Shown: piece by piece, positions 48,043 to 59,878 of the stretch
How the letters are laid out: each line of letters starts with the position of its first letter
How positions within the stretch are numbered: the stretch's first letter is position 1
Program-made: the position numbers and the translations under genes
The notes under the pieces: generated by a model
Told to the model about the DNA's origin: nothing
Database searches by the model: none
What the model saw: only the letters and a program-made list of their open reading frames with translations
Assembly (NCBI GenBank): GCA_019279435.1
Contig: JAAALK010000285.1
Coordinates: forward strand, 65,210,865-65,274,864
Length of the DNA stretch: 64,000 bases
Reading direction: 5' to 3'
Source of the DNA: Zizania palustris
Taxonomy: Eukaryota > Streptophyta > Magnoliopsida > Poales > Poaceae

Positions 48043-48776
48043 TGTTGGGGGGAAATAATGCCGTCAGCAGTAGTGGCGGGATCACGAATCCCCAAGACGG
48101 TTGCGAAGCCCATGCTTATGAAGTACCTCGCCGCCGAAGATGTGTCGTGGAACGGTCGCCCCCACGATATGGGAAGTGCCCTCCACTAGATGACGGGCCT
48201 GTTAGGTTGTGGGATCTCTATGAGCAAGATGAAGGTAGCTGCGTGGGGAACACCACTGAAGACCGAACGAAGGCCCCTAGAGGCCTAAAGCCTCCGAAGG
48301 TGACTCCGAAGACAACTTCATCGGGGGCCTGGCACGGGATCCTTCGGATCCTAGTAGCCTCCAAACGGCAACCACTAAAGTAAGGATGTCATGGCTATAG
48401 TGCCAAGCGACTCCTATTGAATAGGACATAAGGGCCATGTAGCAATATGATCATGACTAGGCGTACAACACGACTATGCGCGCGTCATCACACCAACCAT
48501 ACACTAGTTCTATTCAGACGAGTGTATAGAATTGATACCGTCATACCCCTACTAAGGAAGAAATACAAGGTTTGTAATGACACATATAACTTGGGGGTAA
48601 AAGAGTATTTGCCCTAGGAGGGTCCTTCCTATAAATACCATCGCCCTGTATTGTACAAGGATCATCTTTTCCAGGCAAGAAATATAGCTTTGCGGTAGGA
48701 TTAATATCCTTCCCAGGGCTCTGCCCAAATAAAGCCTTTCCACTCAAACCCATCGGCGTAATCCTTTAAGCTAACA
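48043..48776 (+). repeat. E5 5' LTR (734 bp)
   Basis: It has TGTTGG...CTAACA ends, a TATAAATA box near 48631, and a primer site directly after it. Confidence 0.85.
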
Positions 48777-48778
48777 AT

Positions 48779-48797
48779 TGGCATCGTCCGTCGGGAT
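48779..48797 (+). other. E5 primer binding site
   Basis: It reads TGGCATCGTCCGTCGGGAT, three differences from the E1/E4 site. Confidence 0.75.
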
Positions 48798-48845
48798 TTT
48801 AGTCCTAAAAGCTAGCATCCCTTCCACTACACACCCACAAAAAAC

Positions 48846-49335
48846 ATGCCTCCCAAGAAAAGCGAGGGTACGCTTCCTCTTCGAAGGTCAGCACGGACCT
48901 CACGACAAGAACCCTACAAGCAAACACCGCCATGGCGGCCGAAGCCGCCCTGGTTCGAAACCCAGACATGGCGCCGAGAGCTGGAGACCCATCTGATTAC
49001 GCAAATCTGTCTACGGACTTCCAAGCCCCCACGGCACAAGGGCTCATAGGCCTCCGCTCGTAGGGAGACCTCCTCGCTACAATCCTCCGGACGGACTTCG
49101 TCTGGTCACGAGACCCGGAGAACCACTATGGGGGCAGCGGGACCCGGGCTGATATGTTGGCCGCTGAGAATGCCCAAATCAGGGCCGAGCTCATACGGTG
49201 GTAGTAGGCAGCCATGAACCAGCCTCCTTGCACGATGAGGGCACCAGAAGCCGAGGTTGTCATGATAAGTGACGTAGAAGACAAAGAAGCTCGGAAGGAG
49301 GAGCAGAACGCCTCCTTCGACGAAGAATCCCCGCA
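48846..49335 (+). pseudogene. E5 gag, internally deleted
   Basis: The start at 48846 (MPPKKSEGTLPLRRSART) is the Tat gag start. Later fragments (ADMLAAENAQIRAEL; EEQNASFDEESP) match the segment just before the gag core in E1. At about 49335 the sequence jumps straight into RT, so the gag core, zinc knuckle, protease and the first RT part are deleted. By comparison with E1 this removes about 2.2 kb. Confidence 0.82.
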
Positions 49336-49860
49336 GCTGGCTCCAAGCTCCTTAGTTTTCTTGATGCCTACTCTGGCTACCATCAGATATGGTTGAAACA
49401 CGAAGATGAAGCTAAGACTAATTTTATCACTTCCTCTGGAGTCTTCTGCTATGTAAGAATGCCCTTCGGCTTGAGAAATGCCGAGGCTACTTTCTCTAGG
49501 TTAATATATAAGGCTCTAGGTCATCAGATAAGTCATAACATCGAGGCATACATGGACGACATTGTAATTAAGAGTGCACGAAAGCACTAGCATAGCCTAG
49601 ACATAGCAGAAACATTTGATAGCCTCTGAGCCTGCGGGATCGACCTAAACCCCGAGAAATGTGTCTTCGGGGCATAGGTTGGCAAACTGTTAGGATACCT
49701 AGTTTCGAGCCGTGGCCTCGAAGCTAGCCCCACTCAAATCAGCGCCCTAGAGCTAGTGGCCCCTCCGGAGAATCTAAAACAGGCCTAGAAGCTGGTTGGC
49801 CATCTAGCCACCCTCAGACGCTTCCTCACCAGGTCTTCTGAGTGAAGCCTTCCGATCTTC
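49336..49860 (+). pseudogene. E5 reverse transcriptase, 5'-truncated
   Basis: The retained part contains YSGYHQIWLKHEDEAKTNF, MPFGLRNAEATF and EAYMDDIVI (open 49393-49590). Several stops follow in the thumb/connection (49590, 49630, 49675). It is not functional. Confidence 0.85.
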
Positions 49861-50860
49861 AAAACGTTGATAGGATCAACAGACTTCGCTTGGACCCCAA
49901 ATGCCATAAGTGTTTCGACGAAATCAAAGAATACCTCACCAACTTAGCCACTCTCACCACCCCCTCAACAAAGAGACCCTCGACAGTAAGCAACGTGCTC
50001 ATACGTGAACAGGAATCCAAAGGGAAGTTGATCCAGAGGACAGTGTACTTTGTGTCCGAAGCACTTTCGGGAGCCAAAATGAGGTACACCGAGCTGGAGA
50101 AAATAGCTTCATACCCCCTCGGGGACATGTTTAAAAGTAGAGATGCCACCAAAAGAATAGGAAAGTGGGCAGTGGAGCTCGTCCCCTTCGACATCACGTT
50201 CGTCGCTTGGACTGGCATCAAATCTCAAATCCTCGTTGATTTCTTCACGGAGTGGACTCCACCAATGACATGGGCTCCAGAAGAGGCTAGCGAAGGGGTA
50301 TGGATGTTCTATTCCAACGGGGCTTATGAAGCATCCGGAGCTGGTGCTGGAGCGGTTATTATTTCACCCTCATGGCAAAAAGCATTGTATTCTGTAAGGC
50401 TAAATTTCAAAGACACAAACAATATAGATGAGTACGAACGCATGTTGTTAGGCCTTCGGAAAGAGCGCGCTAGGAGCCGCCCGAGTTATTGTAAATATAT
50501 ATTCCCAGATTGTTGCTCGGCACATAGATAAGAGTTTTCAATTGCGGCACCCGTAACTCGCTGCCTACCTAGAAGCAATCCACATGATCGAAGTAGCATT
50601 CAAGGGAATCTCCGTTCGAAGCATTCCAAGAGCTGACAACTAGCAAGCAGACGTCCTCGCTAATGTAGCAATCAGAGGTCAAGACGTACTCCTAGGGGCT
50701 TTTTCGAGGAGGTGTACAGGCCCTCGGTGCCATCTCTGGAACCTACTAAGGTCCTCTCCATCCCCCGAAGACTGGTGAGATAAAATATTCAGCTTGCTTC
50801 GGAGCGAAAAAGGGCTCCCCGCAGGCCTCGAGCTTTCAAGACATTAGCATAGAGTGCAGG
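49861..50860 (+). pseudogene. E5 RNase H with altered active site
   Basis: Open 49842-50531. The first catalytic position reads FYSNGAYEASG where E1 has FSDGAYQASG, so the acidic residue is replaced by Asn. EYERMLLGL is retained. Downstream the frame breaks near 50470 and at 50641. Confidence 0.8.
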
Positions 50861-51975
50861 ACTACTACATCATCAACGGGGCGTTGTACAAGTCCGGTGT
50901 ATGCTCACCGTTACTCTGACGCATCTCCCGGACCGAGGAGCAAAAAATATTACGAGACATCCATGAAGGCCTATGCGGCAGGCACCTAGCACCTCAGGCC
51001 TTAGTAGGAAAGACACTTCGTCAAGGTCTATACTGGTCCACTATCATGTCCGATGCAAAAGCCCTAGTGCGCACTTTCCAAGTATGCTAATGGATGGGGC
51101 GACAGAGCCACTGACCCCCACCCTACTCCAAGTCATCACTCCAGTTTGGCCCTTGGACCGGTGGGAGATGGATCTAATAGGACCATTCCCAAGGGCAAGA
51201 GGAAATTTTAGGTTCACCATGGTCACGATCGAGTATTTCTCGAAGTGGGTCGAAGCCGAACCCCTAACTACCATTACATTGAAGAATGTCCAAAATTTAT
51301 TCTAGCAAAATGTCATCTGTAGGTTCGGAGTACCAAGACAACTAACGATCGACAACGGTACCCAATTTAACACCAAACAATTCAGGCAATTATGCAAAGA
51401 GCTGGGAATCCAATTATGCTTCACCGCTGTCAGACACCCACATTCCAATGGAACCGTCGAGCGAGCCAACGGAAACATACTGTTCGGCCTAAACCGATGG
51501 ATTGTAGGCCTCGCCGAAGGACTATGTACGGAGGAATTGCCAAAGATCATGTGGTCCATCCGAACCACTCAAACTCGGGCAACCGGATTCACGCCATTCT
51601 GACTGCTATTCAGAGACGAAGCAATGATTCCAACTGACCTCAAGGGAGGCTCTTTGCGAGCAACGGAGCCCGAAGATGAGCAAGAGAGGAGCATCTCGGT
51701 CGATCTCTCTAAAGAAACAAGAATCCGAGCCGTCGCCAACCTCACCAAAGATCACAACCAGACGAAAGCCTTGTACTACCCTAGGGTGAAGCTAAAGAAT
51801 TAGAGCAGGACACCTCGTCCTCTGAAGCGTGATTACCCCAGGAAGCTTGGTAACAAATGGGAAGGCCGTTCATCATCCTCCGCTCTGGTCGACCTGGTTC
51901 GTTCAATAAGCCACCTTAGAAGGAGAAGAGCTAAAACACACCTCGCATGTGGAGCATCTAAAATGATACTTCACG
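50861..51975 (+). pseudogene. E5 integrase
   Basis: The zinc region (GLCGRHLAP) is near 50970. The core contains WEMDLIGPFPRARG, a TAG at 51303, then the DNGTQF and SNGTVERANGN motifs. The C-terminal part (51480-51975) has further stops. The order and motifs match E1 closely. Confidence 0.85.
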
Positions 51976-52089
51976 TAAAATCTTTGTAATCGCAACTGAT
52001 GTATTATTTTGCAATAGAAACCATCCCTTTGAGCGATGCTCCCCCGAAACAACCTTTACCAAAGTGAACGCACTACAGTACAAGAATTG

Positions 52090-52830
52090 TTTCGGATCAG
52101 CTCGAAGCATCCCTACAATGGATTCTCAGCCACCGGCTCAAAGCAGCCCTACAACAGATTCTAAGCCACTGGCTCGAAGCATCCCTACAATGGATTCCGA
52201 ACCACCGGCTCAAAGCATCACTACAACGGATTTTGAGCCACCAGCTCGAAGCATCCCTAATATGGATTCCAAGACACTGGCTCAAAGCGTCCCTAAAACA
52301 GATTCCGAGCCACCGGCTCAAAGCATCCCTACAATGGATTCTGACCCACTGGCTCAAAGCATCCCTAATATGGATTCCGAGCCACCTACTCGAAGCATCC
52401 CTAAAACAGATTCCGAGCCACTGGCTCAAAGCGTCCCTAAAATGGATTACGAGCCACCAGCTCAAAGCATCCCTAAATTAGATTCCAAGCCACCATCTCG
52501 AAGCATCCCTACAATGGATTCCGAGCCACCGGCTCGAAGCATCCCTAATATGGATTTTGAGCCACCAGCTCAAAGCATCCCTAAAACAGATTCTGAGCCA
52601 CCGGCTCGAAGCATCCCTACAACGAATTCCAAGCAAAGCATCCTTGATACGGATTTCAAGCCACTCACTCAAAGCATCCCTAAAACAGATTCTGAGTCAC
52701 GGCTTGAAGCACCCCTACAATGGATTTTGAGACATAGGCTCGAAGCATCCTTATTATGGATTTCGAGCCACAGACTCGAAGCACCCCTAAAATATACTCT
52801 GAGCCACTCCCTTGAAGCGTCGACGTTCTA
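52090..52830. repeat. 36-bp minisatellite, about 20 units
   Basis: Units such as GATTCCGAGCCACCGGCTCA + AAGCATCCCTACAATG repeat head to tail after the integrase stop. Because 36 is divisible by three, long open frames appear on both strands (up to 313 codons on plus). These are probably a by-product rather than a gene. The last units are more divergent. Confidence 0.88.
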
Positions 52831-53236
52831 CGTTCCGAGCCATGAGTCAAAGCACCCACAAAACCTAACGGCTCGAAACCTTTCCACAAGAGTAAAGTAT
52901 GAATCACCAAAGCTTATCTGCCATGAAATATACACTCTGAATCATAGCGATAATCATTGCGTGAAGCCGGCAAGCCACCCACCCGCAAGGAGGGGTAGGG
53001 GATAATAATACATTTGGAGCACCGAAGAAAAAAGGGCAATATCTAGGACCCTATGAGAAATCAGTGTCCAACCCAAGGAAAATCGGAAATCCTTCGCTCT
53101 TGTAAACTACCTCGACTCCGCGAACACTCTCTTGCCCCCGGTGATCTCGGAGCCCTAGGGTCTACAAGTGCCTTCCCCTTAGACTTAGCTTGAGCCCGCC
53201 TCACCTTCTTTGAAGCCCCCTAAGACATCTGATCTA

Positions 53237-53557
53237 CTAAAGCCGCGCCCAAGTCCGCAGAGAGTGGCTTCCTGACTCCGCCTTGTCAGGATCCTCTTCC
53301 ATGTCAGACCAGTCCACAAACTCGGATGATGAGAATGAAGCCTCCGCTTCCTTCCCTTCCTCTTTTATGAAAGCGAGCACTTCGTGTATAATTTTAGAAA
53401 TAATGTTTCCTCGACTATCACGAGGTATGGTGAAACGAGTGTGTCTACTAGGCCTAAGGGCTTCAAATATAGCCCACCAATGGTGAAGAGCTTCCATCGC
53501 TTCAAGCACTTCGACCTCGTGGTTCAAGGCGCCGACCAAACCCCGTGCAATTTCCAA
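53237..53557 (-). pseudogene. Small antisense ORF of E5, homologous to 59879-60370
   Basis: The 106-codon minus-strand frame contains EVLEAMEALHHWWAIFEALR, then RFTIPRDSRGNIISKII and a Ser/Asp-rich tail ending SHSLRTWARL. It matches, in order, the ORF at 59879-60370 (LEDSEGLRQLWAILEVAR; RFKLPRGPRGEAISEIA). It lies between integrase and the expected 3' LTR, antisense to gag-pol. The function is unknown. The upstream and downstream ends are uncertain. Confidence 0.7.
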
Positions 53558-54010
53558 ATGGAGTTTTCATTCATAAAGTCGTAGATCCTTGTTTACAATA
53601 ATAACTTTATAGGAAAAGCCATAAGGGAACTACACCTTTGGGTCCAAATGGGGAGCATCGGAGGAAGGCTTCGGAAGGGACTACGCTCACGGTTGACTCT
53701 TGCGATGAGCCTAATCCGTCCAAGTCTTCACTGTTGACACTCAAATTTGGCATTAATGGTCGAAATTGTCTAAATATCAATTTTGGTAATTTGGTCTGAA
53801 AATATACCATCTCCGACAGAGGCCGAAGCCCTGAAGTGCCAAAGGCTCGTCCTGCATTGGGCTTCGGTAGCACCCTCGGAGGCCTGCTTGAAAGCAGGCT
53901 TCGGCCCAGTGGGCCCCTTCGGTGGCCTGTGGGCTTCGGCTAGGCAGACTAGCTTCGGTGAGGCCTACGACCTGTTTTTTATCTCTTATCTAAATCTTAA
54001 ACACCTAGCT
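53558..54010. other. Unassigned; possible LTR fragment starting TGTTGACAC at 53732
   Basis: No ORF is supported. TGTTGACACTCAAATTTGG resembles starts of grass gypsy LTRs, but no partner end or primer site is visible. Many GCTTCGG motifs lie at 53820-53950. The E5 3' LTR is not found. Confidence 0.35.
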
Positions 54011-54843
54011 TGTTGGAACAATTGCGTTAGTTCCAGCAGGTTTTTGTGTGGTGGAGTGTGATGTGGAGAATGAGCCTCGAAGGACTCTAGCAGAGGGAGA
54101 AAAAGGTTTATATTGGTTCGGGCCTCTCCTGGGAGATAATAACCCTACGTCAGTTGTAGTGGATTTGGCATGGTATGCCCTAGTATGGAGTAATAATTCC
54201 AGGGTTTCTTGGCCCCCTTCAGCGTGTGTCCTGCTACAAGGGCTTGGCCCTGCTTTTATAGGCACGCAGGCCTTAAGGAAAAGACCAAGATACCCTCTTC
54301 AAGCCCCTAGGCTTATAGGGGTAGACAGGGAAAGGGAGCTAGCTACTGTACAAAGTACCAGACAACTTTACAGCTTTACATACGTGTCAGGCCATGCCAG
54401 GCTTTGACCAGCTAAAAGACACACCGAAGGTGGAGGCTGGGGGGAAGGCTTCGAAGTGCACCCCGGAGGGGGGCTTCGAAGCATGCTCCGGAAGGCGGCC
54501 TCCGGACTAGGCTCCCGGAGGGTGGCCTCCGGACTTGGCTCCCGGAGGGTGGCCTCCGGACTCGGCTCCCGGAGGGTGGCCTCTGGACTTGGCTCCCGGA
54601 GGGTGGCCAGACTTGGCTCCGGAGGGTGGCCTCCGGCGTCCTGCGCCAGGGCCCGTACTGGGGGCTCCGAGCTGGACCTCCCGATCTGAGGGCCCCGAAG
54701 CTACAGGCCCCGAAAGGCACCCTGGGACCTGAAAACAACACATAGAGAGAAAACAGGCTCCGACAGTGCAGGGCTCTGGGCCGAAGGCTGTCGGAGGCTG
54801 ACGTCATTTGGCCCCTGTTCAAGGGAAATATATTCCCCCAACA
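54011..54843 (-). repeat. Y 3' LTR (833 bp)
   Basis: It has TGTTGG...CCAACA ends. A TATA box in minus orientation (TATAAAA) is at 54254-54260. Homologous to the two X LTRs, it has fewer minisatellite units (54490-54640) and more substitutions. Its orientation is taken from the primer site next to the X LTR at 61646. Confidence 0.85.
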
Positions 54844-55135
54844 GTAGCCCCTCACGTGTAGGCCTTCTGGACGAAGGGGTGCACGCGCCCTTAGGACAAA
54901 TGACCTAAAAACACAACTTCTGAGAAAACATACCTTCGGGGCCTGGACCGAAGGTGACCTCGATACCTGGGGGTAATAAATGCCCGCGCTAGCTGCTAGA
55001 ACGGCCCTCGGGGAGCCCGAACGGATCCGCAACGGTCAAAAAGTTACCGTTACCTTGCTTTGGGCCGATTTGCCTTCGCTGGAGGCCCACCTGGCGGTGG
55101 GTTCGGCCCACGACGGTTGGAAATCTTACCGCGCC

Positions 55136-55143
55136 TATAAATA
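55136..55143 (+). promoter_or_regulatory. TATA box of the Y antisense gene
   Basis: TATAAATA lies in a context nearly identical to the X copy at 56920, about 140 bp upstream of the ATG at 55283. Confidence 0.7.
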
Positions 55144-55282
55144 GGGCTTACCGCGTGCGGCTCCGGCACACCTTCATTCGCTCCCGTCTTACTGTCTTAC
55201 AGCCTTCACTCTCCTCTTCTTCCCAGCTTCGCGCTGAGCTCCCTTCGCTAGTTTTAGCCCCTCGCGGCGAAGCCCCATCAAC

Positions 55283-55731
55283 ATGCCGAAGAAGGCGGTG
55301 GCGAAGCCTCTGGCCTTGGGCTCGAGCTCGGGCTCCGCCCAGGTGCAGGCAACGGCGGCGGCGGCGGTGAAGACTGCGCCTAGGCGGCTGGGGCCAAGGG
55401 ACCTTCGGACGCCCTCCGACAAGTTCGAGCAGACCCTGGAGATGAGGGCCTCGATCTCTACGGAGGAGTCGGTCCGGAGGGCCTGCGAAGGGAAGATTGC
55501 GGCGAAGATCCAGCTTCGGGTCCCGAGGCCTCGTGCTGACGAGGTGGTGGTGTTCGAGGCCTTCTTCGAAGCCGGCCTCGGACTGCCAGCAGTGGGGATG
55601 CTGAGCGAAGTCCTCAAGGCTTACAACCTCGAGCTCCCTCAGCTTTCGCCCAACGCAGTGGTGAGGTTAGCTGTCTTCGAGTGGGCCATGAGGGCCGAGG
55701 GCTGCGAGGGCCGCGCAGATGTCTTCGTCGT
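55283..55731 (+). pseudogene. Y antisense gene, exon 1 first part (PF04195-like), interrupted by X
   Basis: The ATG at 55283 (MPKKAVAKPLALGSSSG) starts a frame that stays open to the X insertion at 55732, including a coiled Ala-rich head, LRTPSDKFEQTLEMRASIS, and the conserved block VVVFEAFFEAGLGLPAVGML / LPQLSPNAVVRLAVFEW. The rest of the gene resumes at 62515. The family is annotated as 'putative gypsy type transposon', with no known biochemical function. The strand is opposite to the LTR direction. Confidence 0.82.
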
Positions 55732-56636
55732 TGTTGGAACAATTGCATTAGTTCCAGCAGGTTTTTCTGTGGTGGAGTATGATATGGAGAATGAACCTCG
55801 ATGGGTTCCCACAGGGAGAGATAGGGTTTATACTGGTTCGGGCCTCCCCTAAGGGATAATAACCCTACGTCCAGTTCGTAGTGGATTTGGCATGGTGTGC
55901 CTTGATGTGGAGAGGATAACTCCAGGGTCTCATGGCCCCCTGGAGCATGTGTCCCGTTACAAGGGCTTGGCCCTGCTTTTATAGGCACGCGGGCCAGAGG
56001 AAAGGACTGGAATGCCCCCCTATGAGCCCTTGGTTCATAGGGGCAGAGAGGGGGAAAGGAGCTTAGCTACGGTACAAAAGGTGCCAGACAGCTTTACAGC
56101 TTTACTGGCGTGTCAGGCTGCACCAGGCTTTGACCAGCTAAACGACATTCCAGGGGCGGGGGGCCCCCGGTATGGACTTGGCTCCGGAGGGCGGCCTCCG
56201 GACTGGACTCCGGAGGGTGGCCTCCGGGCTCGGCTCCCGGAGGGTGGCCTCCGAACTGGACTCCGGAGGGTGGCCTCCGGACTTGGCTTCCGGAGGGCGG
56301 CCTCCGGACTGGACTCCGTAGGGTGGCCTCCGGGCTTGGCTCCCGGAGGGTGGCCTCCGGACTTGGCTCCCGGAGGGTGGCCTCCGGACTGGACTCCGGA
56401 GGGTGGCCTCCGGGCTTGGCTCCCGGAGGATGGCCTCCGAACTGGACTCCGGAGGGTGGCCTCCGGGCTTGGCTCCCGGAGGGTGGCCTCCGGACTTTGC
56501 TTCCGGAGGGTACACTGGGACCTGCAAACAATACTTAGGGAGAAAGCAGGCTCCGACAGTACCTGACTCTGGGCCGGAGGCTGTCGGAGGCTGACGTCAT
56601 TTGGCCTCTGTTTAAGGGAAGCATATTTCCCCAACA
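55732..56636 (-). repeat. X 3' LTR (905 bp)
   Basis: It has TGTTGG...CCAACA ends and a minus-strand TATAAAA box at 55977-55983. A minisatellite with units of about 26 bp (CTCCGGAGGGTGGCCTCCGG core) spans 56165-56512. Compared with the other X LTR it has one extra 26-bp unit and a 10-bp segment near 56585. Confidence 0.9.
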
Positions 56637-56919
56637 GTAGCCCCCTCGCGTGTAGGCCTTCGGAACGAAGGGGTGCACGCGCCCTTAGGGCAAATGACCT
56701 GAAAACACTTCGGAGGAGACATACCTCCGGAGCCAGGACCGAAGGAGACCTCGATTCCTGGGGGTAATAAATGCTTGTGCCAGAGCGGCTTCGGGGAGCC
56801 CGAACGGCTCCGCAACGGTCAGAAAAGTTACCGTTACCTTGCTTGGGCTTGATTTGCTTCCGCCGGAGGCCCATCTGACGGTGGGCTCGGCCCATGACGG
56901 TTGGGATTCTTACCGCGCC

Positions 56920-56927
56920 TATAAATA
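56920..56927 (+). promoter_or_regulatory. TATA box of the X antisense gene
   Basis: TATAAATA stands 164 bp before the ATG at 57084, in a block (56637-57084) conserved with Y. It lies just inside the 3' LTR and points away from it. Confidence 0.72.
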
Positions 56928-57083
56928 GAGACTTACCGCGTGCGGCTCCGGCACACTTTCATTCACTTCTTCTTACCGCCTTACCACCTTCGCTCTCTTC
57001 TTCCTCCTAGCCTCGCAGAGCGACCTTCGCGAGCTTCTAGCCCTTCGCCATCCTTTAGTCCTTCGAGCCGAAGTCCGATCAGA

Positions 57084-59812
57084 ATGCCGAAGAAGGGAGT
57101 GGCGAAGCCCCTGGTTTTGGGCTCGAGCTCGGGCTCCGCCCAAGTGCAGGCGGCGGCGGCAGCGGCCGCGGCAGCGAAGCCCGCAGCTAGGCGACTGGGG
57201 CCGAGGGACCTTCGGACGCCCTCCGACAGGTTTGAGCAGACCCTGGAGATGAGGGCTTCGATTTCTACGGAGGAGTCTGTCCGGAGAGCCTGCGAGGGGA
57301 AGATTGCAGCGAAAATCCAGTTAAGGGTCCCAGAGAAGTCGGAGGCCGTACCGAAGCCCCGTGCTGATGAAGTGGTGGTGTTCGAAGCCTTCTTCGAGGC
57401 CGGCCTCGGACTGCCTGCGGTGGGGATGCTGAGCGAAGTCCTCAAGGCCTACAACCTTGAGCTCCCTCAGCTTTCGCCCAACGCAGTGGCGAGGCTAGCT
57501 GTTTTTGAGTGGGCCATGAGGGCCGAAGGCTGTGAGGGCCGCGCGGACGTCTTCGTTGCTCTTCATGACGCCAACTGCCAGCCGAAGCCCAGGGAGGGGA
57601 CGGACCGCGTCAAGAGGGCGCTGGCCTTCGGCAGCGCCAACTTCCAGCTCCGGAAGGAGTTCCAGGACGCCTTCCCTGCGAGGGCTGTAAACAACAAGTG
57701 GTATTCGAGGTGGGACCAAGAATGGTTCTATGCCTCCGTCGGTGCGAACTCACCCCTTCGGAGTACCAACGCTCACATACTGTACCGGCGTGAAGGGGTG
57801 GTGAAGACCAGCGAAGGCCTTCTTCAATCGAGGATCTCGCTGCTCCGAAGGGTGGCAGCGAAGATGAGCATGAGGGACCTCGCCGAGGAGTTTATTACCC
57901 TTCGGCTTAGCCCCCTCGCGCGCTCCTGGCCGGAGGGTCTCCACAGGCTTCGGGTCAAGGAGAACTCAGCGAGCTGGCCTTCGACCGCTTCTGTAAGTCT
58001 TCGCGCTCTACTTGCTTTTTAACACTTGAACACTTTGGCCCTAACTCGACCTTTTCGTGTAGCCGACCTCGACATGAGGACTCCGGAGGAGACCATCGCG
58101 GCGGCGGACCGAGTCGTCGGGACTCCGACCCCCGAGGAGCAGAATCAGCGCCTTGCCCTGGTGGGGTCCTGGGAGCGCTGGAACAGAGTGTGGACCGCGC
58201 TCGGCCTCGGGGGGCTCCCCGCTCTGCCGGACTTCGCCCACCTGGCTACCTCGTCGGCCGGAGCCAAGAGGAAGAGGGGGGACGAGGACGAAGCGGATGC
58301 TTCGGGGGAGGCTGCGGCGAAGCCCGCAGCTACTCCGACTCCCAAGAAGGCCGCGAAGCCCCTGGCGGTGAGGGCTTCGGAGGCGGAGGCCGACGCGCGC
58401 ACTCCTGCTGCCAAGGAGGCCACGGATGCCCCGGCGGAACCAGCTTCGGGCGCGGAGGTGGATGCGCCGGCTTCGCAGCGAGGGGGCTGGAGGACGCACT
58501 TAGCCCCTGGTTCCTTCCAAGAGATCTCTGATGACGGTAAAAACCCCTTTTTCTTTTTGCGTGCTTCTCTTCAATATGCAGGTTTTGACTTGGCTTTTCG
58601 CAGAGGACGAAGATGATGCGAGGCCCACTGTGGCGAAGCCGGCAGACGAAGGTGGGTCGAAGTCCGCCGAAGCGAAGCCCTCGGAGGCTTCGAGTAGCAG
58701 CAGCAGCGGCAGCGGCAGTGGGTCGGAGTCCGAGAGCACTTCGTCTGATGGTGAGGGCGGCGGAGACCGTGCGGACCCTCGAGGCGAAGAAGATGTCGAC
58801 GTGGTGGGCCTGAGCCCCGCCTTGCCGGAGCCCGCGGAGACCACCGTGGCGGTGATTCACCCCTTCAAGCCGAGGGGGGGCGTGACGGCGGCGGCGATCC
58901 TCGGCTTCCGCGAGGCCTGCGCTTCTGCGGAGGAGGGGGACTTGGTGGCCCAGCTTAGCCACCGAGATCCCACGGAGCTCTTCGTTAGCTCAAATGAAGT
59001 CCTTATGCGGGTGAGCGGAGCCCCTTGCAGCTTCGAGCTGTACTTTGTCCCTTGGTTCATACTTAAGGTTTCTTGAATTCCTGCAGGCCCTCGCACTGAA
59101 CGCGGCAGCTTCGACTGCTGCCGACCAACGGATGGAGCGCCTTGCAGAAGAGAAGGAGGCCCTTCGCCGCGAGGTCTTGAAGGAAGCCGAGAAGCGGAGG
59201 CGGGCCGAGGCTTCGGCTGCTGAGGCGAAGGAAGCCTTGGCCTCGGAGACGGCTCGGCTCCGCGCGGAACTCCAAGCTTCGAAGGACGCCGAGGCTCGTC
59301 AGGCGAAGGAGAACGAGGAGCTCCGCCAGCGGGCTCGGGATCTTGAGAGCTTCGTTGTGGCTAACCTCGGTGAGGCCACCCAGAGCCTGACCGAGGTCCT
59401 TGAGAAGATAGGGACCGAGTGCCGGACTCCGGAATTTGGCGATCAGGACCCGATTGGGGACCGCGCTGATTTCTTGAAGACTGCGGCTTCGGTAGCGGAC
59501 GAAGCGCTGACGGGCTTCGCACTTATGGCCGGTCGCGTCGCGGGCCAGGGGGTGCTGCATATGCTTCATGCCGCGGGGTGCGATCATCTTCGGGCTGCGA
59601 CCTCCGTGACCCCAGTGGTCTTCGGGGGTCCGCACTTGGTGACGCCTCCGGGCGAAGTCCACGGGGCCTGGCGGCGGCTGCAGGAGCCTTGGAAGGAGCA
59701 AGGCTGCGAGGCAGTCCTTGACCTTATGAAGGCCTTTCGACAACGCCGGTTCAAGGGGCCCGTCGACTCGGTCAAGCCTTCGACCTCGACGACTCCGCCT
59801 CCGAAGGTGTAG
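57084..59812 (+). pseudogene. X antisense gene, four exons, 'gypsy-type transposon' (PF04195-like) protein of about 838 aa
   Basis: I infer exons 57084-57992, 58063-58536, 58604-59010 and 59087-59812, with GT-AG introns of 70, 67 and 76 bp in phases 1, 1 and 0. Exon 1 has a basic/Ala-rich start, then the PF04195-like domain (VVVFEAFFEAGLGLPAVGML; LPQLSPNAVARLAVFEW; NNKWYSRWDQEWFYA; LAEEFITLRLSPLARSWPEG). Exon 2 is Ala/Pro-rich with SFQEISDD at its end. Exon 3 has an acidic Ser/Gly/Glu stretch and VIHPFKPRGG. Exon 4 is a long coiled coil (residues rich in AEEKEALRREVLKEAEKRR) and ends in a conserved tail. A one-base deletion near 57940 shifts the end of exon 1 relative to Y, so this copy may be inactive. 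The function is unknown. Confidence 0.78.
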
Positions 59813-59878
59813 ATCTCCTTAGGATTTTGTAATACCTAGCTGTAGGCTTTGTAAAAACTTATCAGTTTATTAATATGA

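Noticed and set aside
52090..52830. CRISPR-like array
   Set aside because: Units are contiguous with no unique spacers, and the context is a plant retrotransposon.
52064..53005. 313-codon ORF as a real protein gene
   Set aside because: It is the 36-bp minisatellite read in frame; the opposite strand and another plus frame are also open, as expected for a repeat unit divisible by three.
56113..56895. 260-codon minus-strand Pro/Ser-rich ORF (and similar ones at 54412-55032 and 62008-62625)
   Set aside because: They are translations of the LTR minisatellite and its flanks, without any conserved domain.
57084..59812. Captured host gene rather than an element gene
   Set aside because: The same gene, promoter and introns occur at the same place in Y, and the PF04195-like family is known from gypsy elements, so it belongs to the element.
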